Part shown: positions 48,101-59,230 of the stretch, piece after piece
Position numbering within the stretch: the first letter of the stretch is position 1
How the letters are laid out: the number at the start of each line of letters is the position of its first letter
Program-made: the position numbers and the translations under genes
Source: Gorsachius magnificus
Lineage: Eukaryota; Chordata; Aves; Pelecaniformes; Ardeidae
Assembly: GCA_034008185.1 (NCBI GenBank)
Contig: CM067086.1
Location: 30,587,007 to 30,651,006 of the forward strand
Length of the DNA stretch: 64,000 bases
Direction of reading: 5' to 3'
Notes under the pieces: generated by a model
The model's input: the letters and a program-made list of their open reading frames with translations, nothing else
Databases searched by the model: none
Told to the model about the DNA's origin: nothing

Positions 48101-49693
48101 CAAAGACACACAGTCCCTGCTGTGTGCTGTTCCATTTACCGCTCCCTTTTCACTCTTTCCTTGCCATCTTTCCTTCCTTATTCAAATTTGTCATTCCCAG
48201 TGGTATTGCTGTTGTGTTCAGTGGGAGCCATGATTAACAGTTTCCCCATTGGACTGATTTGGATTGACACATGTCTTTTCAACTCAGCAGTCTTTGAACA
48301 AATCCCTCGGTACACAGACAAATACCAACACCAAAGCTGTGGCTTTATTCTTCTTCTGTCTTGTGCAGTCTTTTTGCCTTAGCAAAGTGAGTGCAAAATA
48401 CTAGGAGAAATCAGAATGGAGTGCTCAGTCTATGCAAGCATTAATGGCAACCAAGTGTACAATCACATGGGGAAATGATGTTTCTGACGTTCAGATTCAG
48501 GCCTTAAATCCAGACTGAAGTTAAAATGTAATTTGTCGTCATTTGCCTGTTGCTGCAATATTAAATATTTTAGAAAATCAAGTTGTATTTTTTTTCTGCT
48601 TCCACATTTTTTCCTCTGTTGTTGCTGTACTCAAATGTATTGACAGCTGCAATCACAAGGAAAGATATTACTACAGTAGCCAGTTTGGTCCTTCAGGACA
48701 TAATATAAGCATGTTCCTCAAGTGACCATAGAACATACAACCCTAAAGGAAGCAAATAATTGCAGAAACAAAGTACTATATTTTTACTGCCATTTTTGGG
48801 ACTAACAACTCTCTAAAAAGAGAGTTGTGGGTATTTGTCCTCTTCTTTCTGCAGAACCATGTGTTCTGGGATCCTTCTCCAGTATTTTATCAAGAGTTTC
48901 TCTTTTATGTAGAATTTATGTAGAATTAACAGAAAACACACAAGCAAACAAACCTAAGCAAAAGCATGCAGCATAAAGATTCTGGATATTAAAAACAATC
49001 TCAAAAACATGTCAGCCTATAGTAAATTATAACCATACCTTGCATCACCTCAAATCCTCTAGGAAATTTTGCCACAGATGCTTGCCACATGCTGCAGCAG
49101 TTTCCAGCTCTTTCTCCACTTTTGGATGCACCAGGCAAAACTGAGAAACCTCAACAGCTGATGGACAAACTTATGAAGGGTAAAATGGAGTGGGAGCTGC
49201 TTAGTGGGAGCAGACAAAATTTCATTTGAGATGATGCTGACTGAAGACATAGATGCCAGCTGTTTATCAGCTGGCTTCATACTGAAGGTTCATTTTCTTT
49301 TAGCATGCTCTGTACTTATACTTCCCCTCCTTCCTTCAGTCTTTTGGCTTGCTAGACCACAAGGAGTATAAGAGAGAGTGTCATGAACTTATTAATATAA
49401 GTGTATCACTTTCTTCTAATTGAACTTCTTTCTGGAAAGAAGTCACATGGAAAGCAAGTAAAGAGATCCCTCAGCTCTTCGTTGCCCCACAAGAATGACC
49501 TGGAAGGGATTGTATCTAAACACCTAAGATGTCAAATAAACACCAGGCATTCTTTGCATTCAAAAACCAAAAGTGAATTCCTATAGCTCCTCCAAATTCA
49601 TTCACAGTAGCCTTACAAACAGGAATCTCTATGTGGCAGTGATTCATTTGTAAGTGTATGCAATCTGTCTGTGCATAGGCAACACTATAGATC
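45199..49693. other. Gene-free stretch with a small hairpin
   Basis: A short CG/CA-rich alternating stretch lies at 45334-45358. A hairpin lies at 47406-47430 (ACTTTTACT facing AGTAAAAAGT with a one-base bulge). A nearly perfect one lies at 48806-48827, listed separately. The 131-codon plus frame at 47987-48382 is rich in hydrophobic residues but has no domain that I recognise. A 12-base direct repeat TTATGTAGAATT is at 48905-48928. Confidence 0.5.
48801..48838. repeat. Near-perfect small inverted repeat
   Basis: CAACTCTCT (48806-48814) and AGAGAGTTG (48819-48827) pair perfectly over nine bases around a four-A loop. GGAC at 48799-48802 can pair with GTCC at 48837-48840, further out. It is too short for a typical microRNA precursor, and no U-run follows that would suggest a terminator. 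I regard it as a structural curiosity. Confidence 0.6.
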
Positions 49694-50120
49694 AGTGATA
49701 GTCAAACCTGAAAAGTTTGGTTCTTGAATGGACTGAGAGGGAGTGACTTAATCACTAGGGTGTGGTAACCTGATGCTGTGCTGTGCTGTCTTTGATGCTT
49801 TGTCATCATTGTAGCGTATTGATGGTAAGAGCAGATGCCTTAGTGCAGTGTCAGATCATCGCATCATGATTAGCTTGTAGAACTCTGCAACTGTGTTTTC
49901 TTCCTGACTGCTGGTGAAAAGAGTTGCTTCCCATCTCTCCATCTTTCTGCCTCTCTCTTGGACTACATCAAAGAGTAAAGAACAGACTCAAGTGCTTTGA
50001 AATATTGGCTAAGCCTTCTTGTTTGTTGAGCAAAGAGAGGCTCTGATTAAGTCTATGGATTCCTCCAGAACCCACAGGTGATGTTCTAAGGAACACAAGT
50101 TGGGCATCATTGAGCTATGT
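49694..50120. mobile_element. Possible hAT-like non-autonomous element
   Basis: The left end CAGTGATAGTCAAACCTG resembles the 'CAGTGGTTC.CAAACTG' terminus common among hAT (Charlie-like) elements. At the right, GTTCTAAGGAACACAAGTTG followed by GGCATCATTG is an imperfect inverted counterpart ('..GGAACACAGTTTGGGAACCACTG'). The interior (about 400 bases) has no transposase that I recognise. The eight flanking bases at each side do not match, so a target-site duplication is not seen. Tentative. Confidence 0.3.
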
Positions 50121-52804
50121 AATACATTACGTTATTTTGTGACTTCTGCGAAAATGTTGCATGTTTCACTGAGTGAAACTGAGAAAGATTCAGTGTGTAA
50201 CCATTTAGTGTATGTTACACACAAAATGCCAAAGAAAGAATCTCTGAAGGGCTTCTCTCTCATAAGTCTCACCAAAGTTGATGAGAGTTTTTAGTATTCA
50301 GTGCATATGACTTGCGGTTCTTTTTGGGGAGAAGAGGGGAGAGCGTACTTTTGAGAGACAGGAGATAATAGTTCTGTTGTGCGTGTGATAGAGCCTACAA
50401 TGTTACTGTCAAATAGTAGTGATTCCTAAGCCAACCACAATGGAGAACCCCCAGTTGAGGGCAGAGGAGACGTTTTACTTGTCTGCTTTGTGCTCAGTAG
50501 CAACTGCACCAAGATGATTCATCTGTGTGTGATGGCCCTCAGAAGCAGAAGGCTTCCATGCTCTCCTTATGTTGCGACCTTTTTGCAGAACCTTCCGTTT
50601 TCTTCCCTTCTTAAACCCTGCCAGTGAAGGGGCTCTTCCCTTCCCCCTTCCATTACCTTGGAGCTGTTTTGCTTCTCCTGATGAATGTCAAGTGCTTTGG
50701 GCCTTCAGCCCTAATGGGTGAGGGCTAAGACTTGGATCTACCCCTGAGACAGCATGGAGCCAGCAAAGATGGGTTATTTTAAATTGTGTGGTGACAAGCC
50801 TTTTTTTTCCCTTCCTTTTTGTTCCCAAGAGGATAGCTGGGGAAGTTTGTTGTGCCAAATGCTTGGAATGTGCTTTTTTTCTCCTCCTCTTCCCCCTTCA
50901 AGACAGAAAGAGAAAACTTTGTGCTGTGAATTGTGTTAATTGGGGAACATAAATCCAAACTGTAGTGCAGCATTGCTGGGCCGAGACGCCCATTGATGCT
51001 TAATGAGGGAAGAGCAGATTTCTCTTGCCCTCCTCTCTTATGCTCTCCCACATCAAACTCTTTCTTGTGGTACAGTCCTGTTCAGATGGGAGCATGGGAA
51101 TGCCAGGGAGAGTGTGTGCATTGGCCCAAAGTTCTCACGGGTCTGAAAGCAATATGTGACTTCTTTAAAATAATGCAGCTAGAGTTAGGCATGGACATTC
51201 TCCCAGGCCAAAGTGAGTTGTGTTGCCAGTGTAGAAGAAAGAGAGAGAGGAGATTCCTCTAGGTACCTGTCAGAAGTGGCTGCAAGCCAGTTTGAGGCAA
51301 ATCCATGCTACAACAGAGATTTGATGGTCTGTGTGCCCTGAGTGTACGTTTCTGGCCTGATGGTAGGGTCCCATGTGGGATGTTATATGACTTTTTATTC
51401 CTTGTGTCAGGCCTGATACTTTCTCAGCACTTCATGATGAAGTATACCCTTATGATTACTGACTGGCTAAGAGGTGTCTCATTGCATCCAGAATAGAAAA
51501 TAAGAATCCTTCTCCCTGTCCCGTCCATAGTACTGTGAATAAATTGGTGCCCATCAGCTTGCACAGGATGTAATGGAGTCCCTTACACAAAAAACCAACC
51601 TGAGAGGGCCTTGATGAGAGTGTGAATGGGAGTGTACTAACCCACTGAGTGCGATAACATATACTTTAGTGAAGATGGACAAGTTAATCTGAAATGGCTC
51701 TGGAGTGAATGCCAAAAGCAAAAGCTTCTCTTTGGCACTAGTATTTCAAGAAGAAAAGCCATTCATGTAGTGGAAGAAAGGTAGATTGGGAGGGTAACAG
51801 GAAGAGAGCCTAAACAGAGGGCCCTACGACTCCCAAAGTGTATTAAAACCAACACTGACTGTCTCTGAGGTCTGATGCAATAAAGTAATAAAACTTACTC
51901 TCAGGTAAAAATGCTTCTCATGGTGGTGCAAGACCAGCATTCATCCTTCAGTTCTGGATAATATAACATTACTACAGGAGGTATTTTAACCTGCTGGTAA
52001 TATTTTACTGCTTTTGCCCGCAAGCTCATCAATGTTTGTGTAGCATTAAGCATTAAAACTCTTGTTTTTATCAACTTCACCAGCCCTTGCTGATGCAGCA
52101 CTGGAAGTCTGGGAAGAACCACTTGCTTTTCCTTTGAGAGATGCGATGAAAGGTTAGAGGGGGGTGGATGGCGATTGCATGAGCAATGCAGGTCAGGTTA
52201 CTGGTGGATTCCTCTTGCAAGATAAGTGAGAGCCCTCTGAAAGGTAATTATTGGAAAGCATAAATTCCTGAGATAACCTGTCCAAGAAGAAATACTGACA
52301 GGAGCAGAGGCCATGTGTTAAAGGCTAGCCATTACTCCAGGGCAATGGGTTAACCTCTCTCTCTCGTTTTTTTCTGTAACCTCTCCTTGCTCTGACAGTT
52401 GACTCCCGCAGTTCTTCAGTTACTTGTCAATCTTTTCCTGGTCCTGTTTATAGACCACCGTGATGCTTGTCTAATGCTCTGTACTAATTGGGGTGCAGAC
52501 AAGTGGAGATTCAGTATGCAGTTTAGTTCCATGTCCAAATTCTGGTTTAGTCATTGTCTTTGCTTGTCATTGTCATTGTAGTGTTCGGGTAGCTTTTACA
52601 GTGTGTCTAGAAAAAAGAAAGGTTGTAGAAGAGCTTCAACTAGGCTTCAACTAGCTTTCAGGGATGACATGGAGTCAGCTATGCCTCTGAATGAAGAAAA
52701 TTCCTGGATTGCATTTGGGGAAGGAGAGAGTGAGAAAATGAAAATCAGAAGAAAAGATGGAGCAAAACTGGGAAATAAGAAAAGTGCCTTCTCTTTCTCT
52801 ATGG
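50121..52804. other. Gene-free stretch with an 11-base tandem repeat
   Basis: Two adjacent copies of GCTTCAACTAG lie at 52633-52654. The overlapping open frames at 50754-51262 on both strands show no domain. Nothing else that I can name. Confidence 0.55.
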
Positions 52805-52880
52805 CATTGTTATGCAAACTCTCTGTCTCTCATCTGTAACTTAGAGATAATGATATCTGCCCAGCTCCCGTTTCCACTGG
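52805..52880 (+). mobile_element. MIR SINE core scrap, sense orientation
   Basis: TATGCAAACTCTCTGTCTCT, then CATCTGTAACTTAGAGATAA, then TGATATCTGCCCAG follows the MIR core 'ttaacctctctgtgcctcagtttcctcatctgtaaaatggggataataatacctgccc'. About 60 bases align, with a short deletion where 'cagtttcc' should be. The flanks are not alignable by eye. Confidence 0.58.
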
Positions 52881-53112
52881 TTGATTGATTAATGACTGTC
52901 TCATGATCCCTAGATTATGCTTTTGTGACCTATAGCTTTAACTACTGCAGTGTATTACGTCCCAGAAAGAAAATGGAAGTAATGTGTTAGTGCTGGCTAG
53001 TTCCAGCTAGGAAAAGATGATAAACTGACCTGAACAGGCTTGCCCACATGTACCCACTTCTAAGACTTAATTCTAAAAGTGCATTGAAGCATGTGTTGTC
53101 TGTTCAGATGCC

Positions 53113-53205
53113 ATCTCTGTTCAGCAAGACGTTCAGGTATCTGCCTAGCTTTGATTTGAAGGGAACCTTCACACTCAATGAGGTGGTTTGCTGAACTGGG
53201 ACCTG
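53113..53205. mobile_element. Palindromic MITE-like relic (TTCAGCAAAGC type)
   Basis: The left arm CTCTGTTCAGCAAGACGTTC and the right arm TTTGCTGAACTGGGACCT are inverted partners (TTCAGCAA facing TTTGCTGAA). They match the ends of a palindromic sauropsid repeat whose termini read roughly 'GATTCAGCAAAGCACTTAAGCA' and 'TGCTTTGCTGAATTGGGGCCT'. The middle has CACACTCAATGAG where the consensus has 'CCCATTGA.TTCAATGGG'. Length of about 93 bases is close to that of the intact element. Non-coding. Confidence 0.55.
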
Positions 53206-56200
53206 ACGCTTGGTCACAGGCAGGATTTCATCATGAGACTGTGAAGACCTCAGTGAACACGCAGGGCCAGAGACGGATGTGACATCTGCCCTAGCATGAT
53301 TGGGATAGGCATTAAACAACTGGAGACTTTAAGAATAAAATAAGAAAAGAGTAAGTTTTTTGAGCAGAAGAGAGGATCTTTATTTTGCAGTGATAATTGC
53401 GGCAACACACTTCTGCACGCTTTGCTAATTGCTAAGTGAATTACAAGGCTTTTCTATTTGCTTTAACTGTTCTACAGTAAAAACGACCTCAATCTGATAC
53501 TTGAGTTAAGGTGGTGCTGAGAACAGGAGGCAAGCCAGAAGAAGCACACGTGCAAGGAAAGTTGGTGTACAGGGGAACAACCATCAGATATTTGAGTTTC
53601 TGAAAGCTAGCTGTGGCAAGAGCTTTTTTCTTGACTTTATCAAACATTTCCTCTTATATGCTGCATAAGTATCTATAGAAATGAGAGCACAGGTGTTTGA
53701 AACATCACTCCTCAGGGTTAAAGCCATGTGTGTATCTGCAATGATGGTTTTCTCTGCTCCAATGCGATGTGCTCCAGGCGCAGAAGATCCTGTGCCTAGA
53801 CCTTTGAGTTAGTTCAAGTGTGCTCTCGATACAGGGCATTCTTTATGCTGAGGGAACTGTGAGATGATGTGTTGGAGGACGCAGTGCAACTGTTTCACCT
53901 CTTACGTCTAACTTCTACTGTTCCTTTTTGAGGAGTAATAATGATACTTCAGTAGAGGAATGCCCGTAATCTGCCCTACTTCCATTTGTGGGTAGAACTG
54001 GGGGAAGGAGGTGAGAAAAGGAGATAAAATTCACAGTCCTCTTGGGAATTCCCCTATGTAGCATGAGTCAAGTGTATCCCTGATGTACATCTGCTGAGGT
54101 CAGTAGATTTATACAAGTAACAGAATGATTGTTCTTGCATATTCAAGAGAAATAGTAACTCAGAGAAACATAACCTTAATATCTAGGCTTAAGATGACTT
54201 TGTAGAGAACACAAAATATGGTTTCCCATTGTAAGTGTTTTGTGGGGTTAATAATTATTGACTGGGTAGAATAGATTTTTATATTTTCTTACATGTGTAT
54301 TCTTTTTGTCATAGTATCATGACTGAGGAACTGAAAGTGCTACCCATTCAAGATTGGTGGCTTTATTTTAAATATTGGCTACAGCTGATTTTTTTTTTTT
54401 TTTTTTTCCTGGCTGACCTCAGAGGCAAAGTAAACTCTAATAATTGTGTGGTTTTATTTAGATATGTGTAAATCTCTGCTTTGCTACTGGTGTGATCATT
54501 GTCACCTGAGCAAAATGGATTGTTTCCTGTAGTGGGATTTCCTTTGCAGCAGGAGATGCAACGTTCCTACAAAAGAGGCAAGTCAGCAGAAAAATGTGAG
54601 CTTGCTAACTCTTTCTAGTCAAAGGACAGGAAGTACCTAAAATATTAATGTAATTACAGTTCTGTGTGGTGTGGAAGCCTGCCTGCCATTTGGGAACATT
54701 TCTACTACTCTTCTACTTGCATGCTTATTTCAATCTCTTCTGAATTCTGCCATCTGGATTGAATGGCACTATATATTCATTTACTAAATAACTGCACAAG
54801 GTGCAGGGGAAATCCCAGCCTGGGAACTTCCGAGAGGGCTAGCAGAGTTCATTCAGACCAGGACTGTGCTGTAAGGCTTGGACAGTTGTGACTGACATGG
54901 CTAAAAGCATGCAAAACGCTCATGTTCTTTCCTGGCATCTCACTGCCTGTTGAGATCTGATGGAGACACATGGCTTCGTGAAAGATGAGATACATAGAGA
55001 CACATGAAAAGGAATGCTCTTGTCAGCTTAGCTGATGTTGTTTGGGCTGATGATGTAACCGTGGTGGTAGGGAAAAACTCCTTCTATTTGTATATGCTGT
55101 GTCTCCCGAGAGGGCTGAGTGACATAGCTGTCACCGCTGATGGTGTGGACGGGCTTTTTCCCACTGCAGACAAACAAGTGTGCTACCTGAAGGCTAACCC
55201 AAGCTGGTTGTACTCCTGGAGACTACCTCTGGTGGCAGAAAGGGTTTTGTGAGCTCGCCCTCAGCTCCTCCAGGCAATCTTAGCTGGGTTTGCTCAAACA
55301 GATCAAATGGCCTTGCCTGAAGTAGATCAGGGAGCACTCATGCAAGTATTGCTACTGGCAGGAGGTGTGGGAGCAGTAAGCTGTAGGAGACAAGCAGCGA
55401 ACAGCAGCAGGGTAGGAGGGAACAGATTATATTTTTAGCCAGCACAGCTAGAGCTAGGAGAGGATGCCTGTTTATGATCTGAGCATCTTTTAGTTTAGGC
55501 AGTGCCTAAAGTAATGCACACGATTTATTAGGGAGGTAAGTGTAGGGTGTTACCCGCGTTCTGCACATGTTAAAGCTGCAAAGGAAGTCGCAGCAGTGTC
55601 ATTTGTAGAAATCTGGTTTGCTGGCTTCCTGGTGCCAGCCAGAGTGATAGATTAAATTTTTTACTAATCTACCTTTGTTCTGGATGTAGGAATGATAGGT
55701 CCACTGTGGGAAAATCAGGACTGAGGGAGCTGAATGGATAGACTTTTGCCTTAGCCCTAAGGCTAAGATTGCACTAAGCCAAACAGACTTCTGGTGACCC
55801 CAAGCCCCAGCAGCTCAAGGTGCTTCTTTAAAAATATATATAAAAAAAGTCTCTTGGATGTTGTCATGTCCAATCTAATATTGTTGCTGAAGTTTTCATT
55901 AGTTCATGCCTTTAGTAATTGGAGAGAATTTTTGACCTTTTGGGAGAGGTTAGGACCAAGCTGAATTCTGACTGCTGTCTTCAGATACAAAAGAGGTCTA
56001 GGTTATTACCTTTCGCACCTGTTGTTCATTTAATTGGGTGATGTTGCATCTCTTTAAAGCAGAAACCCTGGCCTGAGAAAGAATAGATGCTCTTGAGATA
56101 TCTCCAAGGAGTCTGCCTCTGAGATTAACCTAATTGGTCACTGTGCTGAGTCTAATAGAGATTGCATGCAACGTCTGTCTATGGAAACATCTTAGGTAGC

Positions 56201-58679
56201 CTGGTGTATGGCACGGAAACTGCTGCTGTTACCTCTCCATGGAAATGGAGGAAAAGTAAGAGGAAAAGTGGACAAATTACCACAAGCACTATGGTGTAGT
56301 TGTTCACAGTCCAGTATATTTGAATGGGGCTGAGAAATGAATCTTCTGAAGCACCTCTTCTAAGCACACATCACCTTGTACCATACACAGAAACCTGTTG
56401 TATCTAGCCAACAACTCTGTTAACTGCTGAGTAAGGTGGGCAGAGGGATCCCACCTTTTTGGCTTTGAGAGCTGGGAATGTTGCCGTAGGCCCTGTGAGG
56501 GGCCCTGTGCAGCTGCAGGAAGAGGAACACCTCCAGCTCTGGTCCTTCTCCCTGCACAAAGATGGCTGCATCTCTTGACCCTGAAAGCCAGATTTTGCCT
56601 GCAGGCTGCTGTCAGCAAAATACCCTGATGCACCACGCTCTTCTTGGCAGTATTAACTTGTGCTGCTGTTTCTTTCCTTTAAATGGAAATGCTGGCAGAG
56701 CTCTCATACTTCCACAATACTTGTGAGGATGGGGCTAATCAGATCAATTTTCCCCAAATTGTAAGCTATGCCTACCTTTTGTCGTTTTTCTTCAGAGACA
56801 GTTTTTTTGCATGAGATGATACCTGTAGTTTCACACTGGATTAAATTACAGTCTAAGACTGTTTCCAAAGTAGTGAATTTAGCTCACTCTATGAGACTGA
56901 GTTCTCTATTATGATTCAGCATCACACCATGATTCAAGTAGTGAGAAGCCTGTCGATTCTGGCCACAAATAGCCAGTAGCGATTTCCATCCCACGGGGGG
57001 AAGTCTGCTGATAAATACCTGGCAAAAGGGGATTCCTTTGCCCTTCTACATGCAGGGGATGGGCTAATGCTGGGTGCTCGGAGGAGGGTGCTGGAAAATC
57101 TCACATTGCTCTTTCACTGATTTAGGATTCAGCCTGGTCTCCTAGCTCAGGGCATCTCCTTGACTGCTGTAACGTCTGGGCTGCGCCAGTGCTGACTCAG
57201 GAACTTGTCATCAACTCTCTGATGGCTCCTAATCTCTTGCGCCACATACAGTCTATGCACTTGGCACAGTACTTTTGAACAAATGCTTGAAAGCTTGTCT
57301 GTTTTGACCCGGCTGTACGAGTCCTTCCAATGAAAGGCATTAACTCTCCTTGCGAGCCTTTCCTTTCATTTACCCTTCAATCACTGCTGCTCCAGCAACC
57401 CTGTCTCTGCTTGCAGCTGTATACTGCGATGCGGTCTGATGTGGGTACTCTATCTACTACTGAAACAGTTATGTTGGCCATTTTTTTTTCATGGACTCCC
57501 ATGCTGGGGAAAGTTATACAGGCCTCTTTGTGTGCATCAGGTGAAATGATTCAATATCTATAGAAACTAAGTAGGTGTCTTGATGACTCTGGCTCTTGCA
57601 GAGTCTAGGATAGACATATGTTTGTGGGTCTTTACAAAGCTGCCAAGTTTATGTTAAAAAACTGAAAGCCCAGAACGTTTGAGTCATTTTGTATCCCATC
57701 TGGAAATCCTGTTTTGCCTTTGCTCACGTTCACACCCCTTACATCATTAGAAGATGTCGTGCAGGGACAGATGCAACTGACCATTATGAGAAAACTGAAT
57801 CCGCACATTCCTGCACTTTCTGGCTTGCCCTCGGAGTCTGTGGTAGGATTTTGAGCAATCTGTTACGCTTCACCTAACATCAGGAAAGCCATTCTGTATT
57901 TCTGTTGAGTCTTGGTATCCTACCTCTCTGCCGTTGCAAAGGGTGCATGATTGTAGCATTTAAGAGCTGCCTATAGACTAGAAGTTCCAGAGAGTACAGC
58001 CAAACGAAGGGCCCAGCCAGTCCTTTGTTGTTTAATGCTTAGTAGTGGTCTGATACTCTTGAGTATGTAATATTTTCTTTTGCTTGGATCTTTTGATGAA
58101 TGTTGTGTTAGCATCTTGCAATGCAATGTGAGGATGAGCAGAGCAGAATACTTTAACTCTTCCGGGAAGATGCTCTGGAGCTGGGGGTCTGCTGTCCAAA
58201 GGCGCTGTGGGAGCCTGGTGATACTGGGCTCTGTTAAGGGCAGGTTTCCAGTTGCATCTGCTGCTCTGGGTTTAGAAAGGAGAGGCAGCTGTTCAAGCAG
58301 CTTGAACTTAGCCTGCTGTGCCCTTTGTGAAAACCAGTGGTGTTTCCAAGTGTATGAGGAAAAGGTAGGAGGGCAGGCTGGGGACTACTGATGTCTTTGG
58401 CTTGCTTTGTAATAGAGTAGGTACCACAGTTTTGCAATTAGCTCTGTTTTCGCTGCTTATTTAGTCTAAGGTAGAGACTCGTAGTAGGCCAGCCGAGATG
58501 TGAAAAACACATATGAGCATGGCCAGACCACTGCTTGAAAAGAGAATTATGCTGACTGGAGAGAGAGAGGAAGGCCCTTTTGATGATTGTATCTATTAGA
58601 TTGTCCACATTAGTGTCTCTCTTTGAATCATAAACGATGTTAGCTCATAGTTTGTAATGTTTCCTGCTTCCAGTCAGCC
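53206..58679. other. Gene-free stretch with a long T run
   Basis: A T19 run lies at 54389-54407. An ATATATA/A7 patch lies at about 55832-55847. The 82-codon plus frame at 55004-55252 contains ADDVTVVV, which by chance resembles an RT motif, but nothing around it supports an element. The 110-codon minus frame at 56304-56636 has no domain. No named transposon. Confidence 0.5.
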
Positions 58680-59230
58680 TCACTATCTCTTCTGACTTCA
58701 GCCCCATCCTCTACCAGCTATGCTACCCTTGCTTTCAACACTGGGAGATTTGAGAGAGTGCTGTCTGCATGAGGAGGGAAAAGAATGCATAAAGCTTCGT
58801 GTCATCAACGTAATGGCTGGTATTGCTGCCCATATACTTCATCATATTCCCTGGAGGTTTTCCATAGATATTAAATAGAAGTGGTGGAAGAATTGAGCCC
58901 TGTGGCATTCTTCATGTCAAGGCTCATGGAGAAGAGGAGCAGCCGCCTGTCAGGGGCCTCCTGGGATCTGCTGGAAAGGAATGAGTATACCCAGCTCAGT
59001 GCAGTTCTCTCAGCGCTTGCAAAGACATGCAGTTGGTCAAGCTGTACCTCTTGGTCTGCAGTGTCTCAGGCAGCTGATAGCTCAGGTAGCGTCTGCATGA
59101 TTTCTTAGTCTCTGTCCATCTTTGTGAGAAGGCCCAAGATACCACTGGTGCTTCATTTCCAGACTCATTCATGAACGTCTCCAAAAGGAGAGTGCAGAGT
59201 ATTTTATGAAGCTGCATTGCATCACTTGCT
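58680..59230 (-). mobile_element. L2-type LINE reverse-transcriptase fragment
   Basis: Read on the minus strand, 58864-58908 encodes MPQGSILPPLLFNIY, the RT block usually seen as GVPQGSILSPLLFNIY. Seventeen residues later, 58783-58812 encodes YVDDTKLYAF, the catalytic block usually YADDTQLYL. The 17-residue gap (GKPPGNM..SH) is the spacing I expect in L2 LINEs, where it reads MKPLGEV...HQ. Just upstream the frame gives P-stop-ALT-stop, where L2 has PWALTCG; both stops can be single-base changes of TGG and TGT/TGC. Upstream to about 59230 the similarity is weak. L2 supplied the machinery that moved MIR SINEs, five of which lie in this window. The copy is dead, but both catalytic aspartates survive. 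Confidence 0.8.

Noticed and set aside
55004..55252. Open frame containing WADDVTVVV, like the YADD motif of a Tx1/L1-type RT
   Set aside because: No upstream PQGS-type block or downstream RT sequence at the right spacing, and the rest of the frame matches nothing in an RT. Taken as coincidence.
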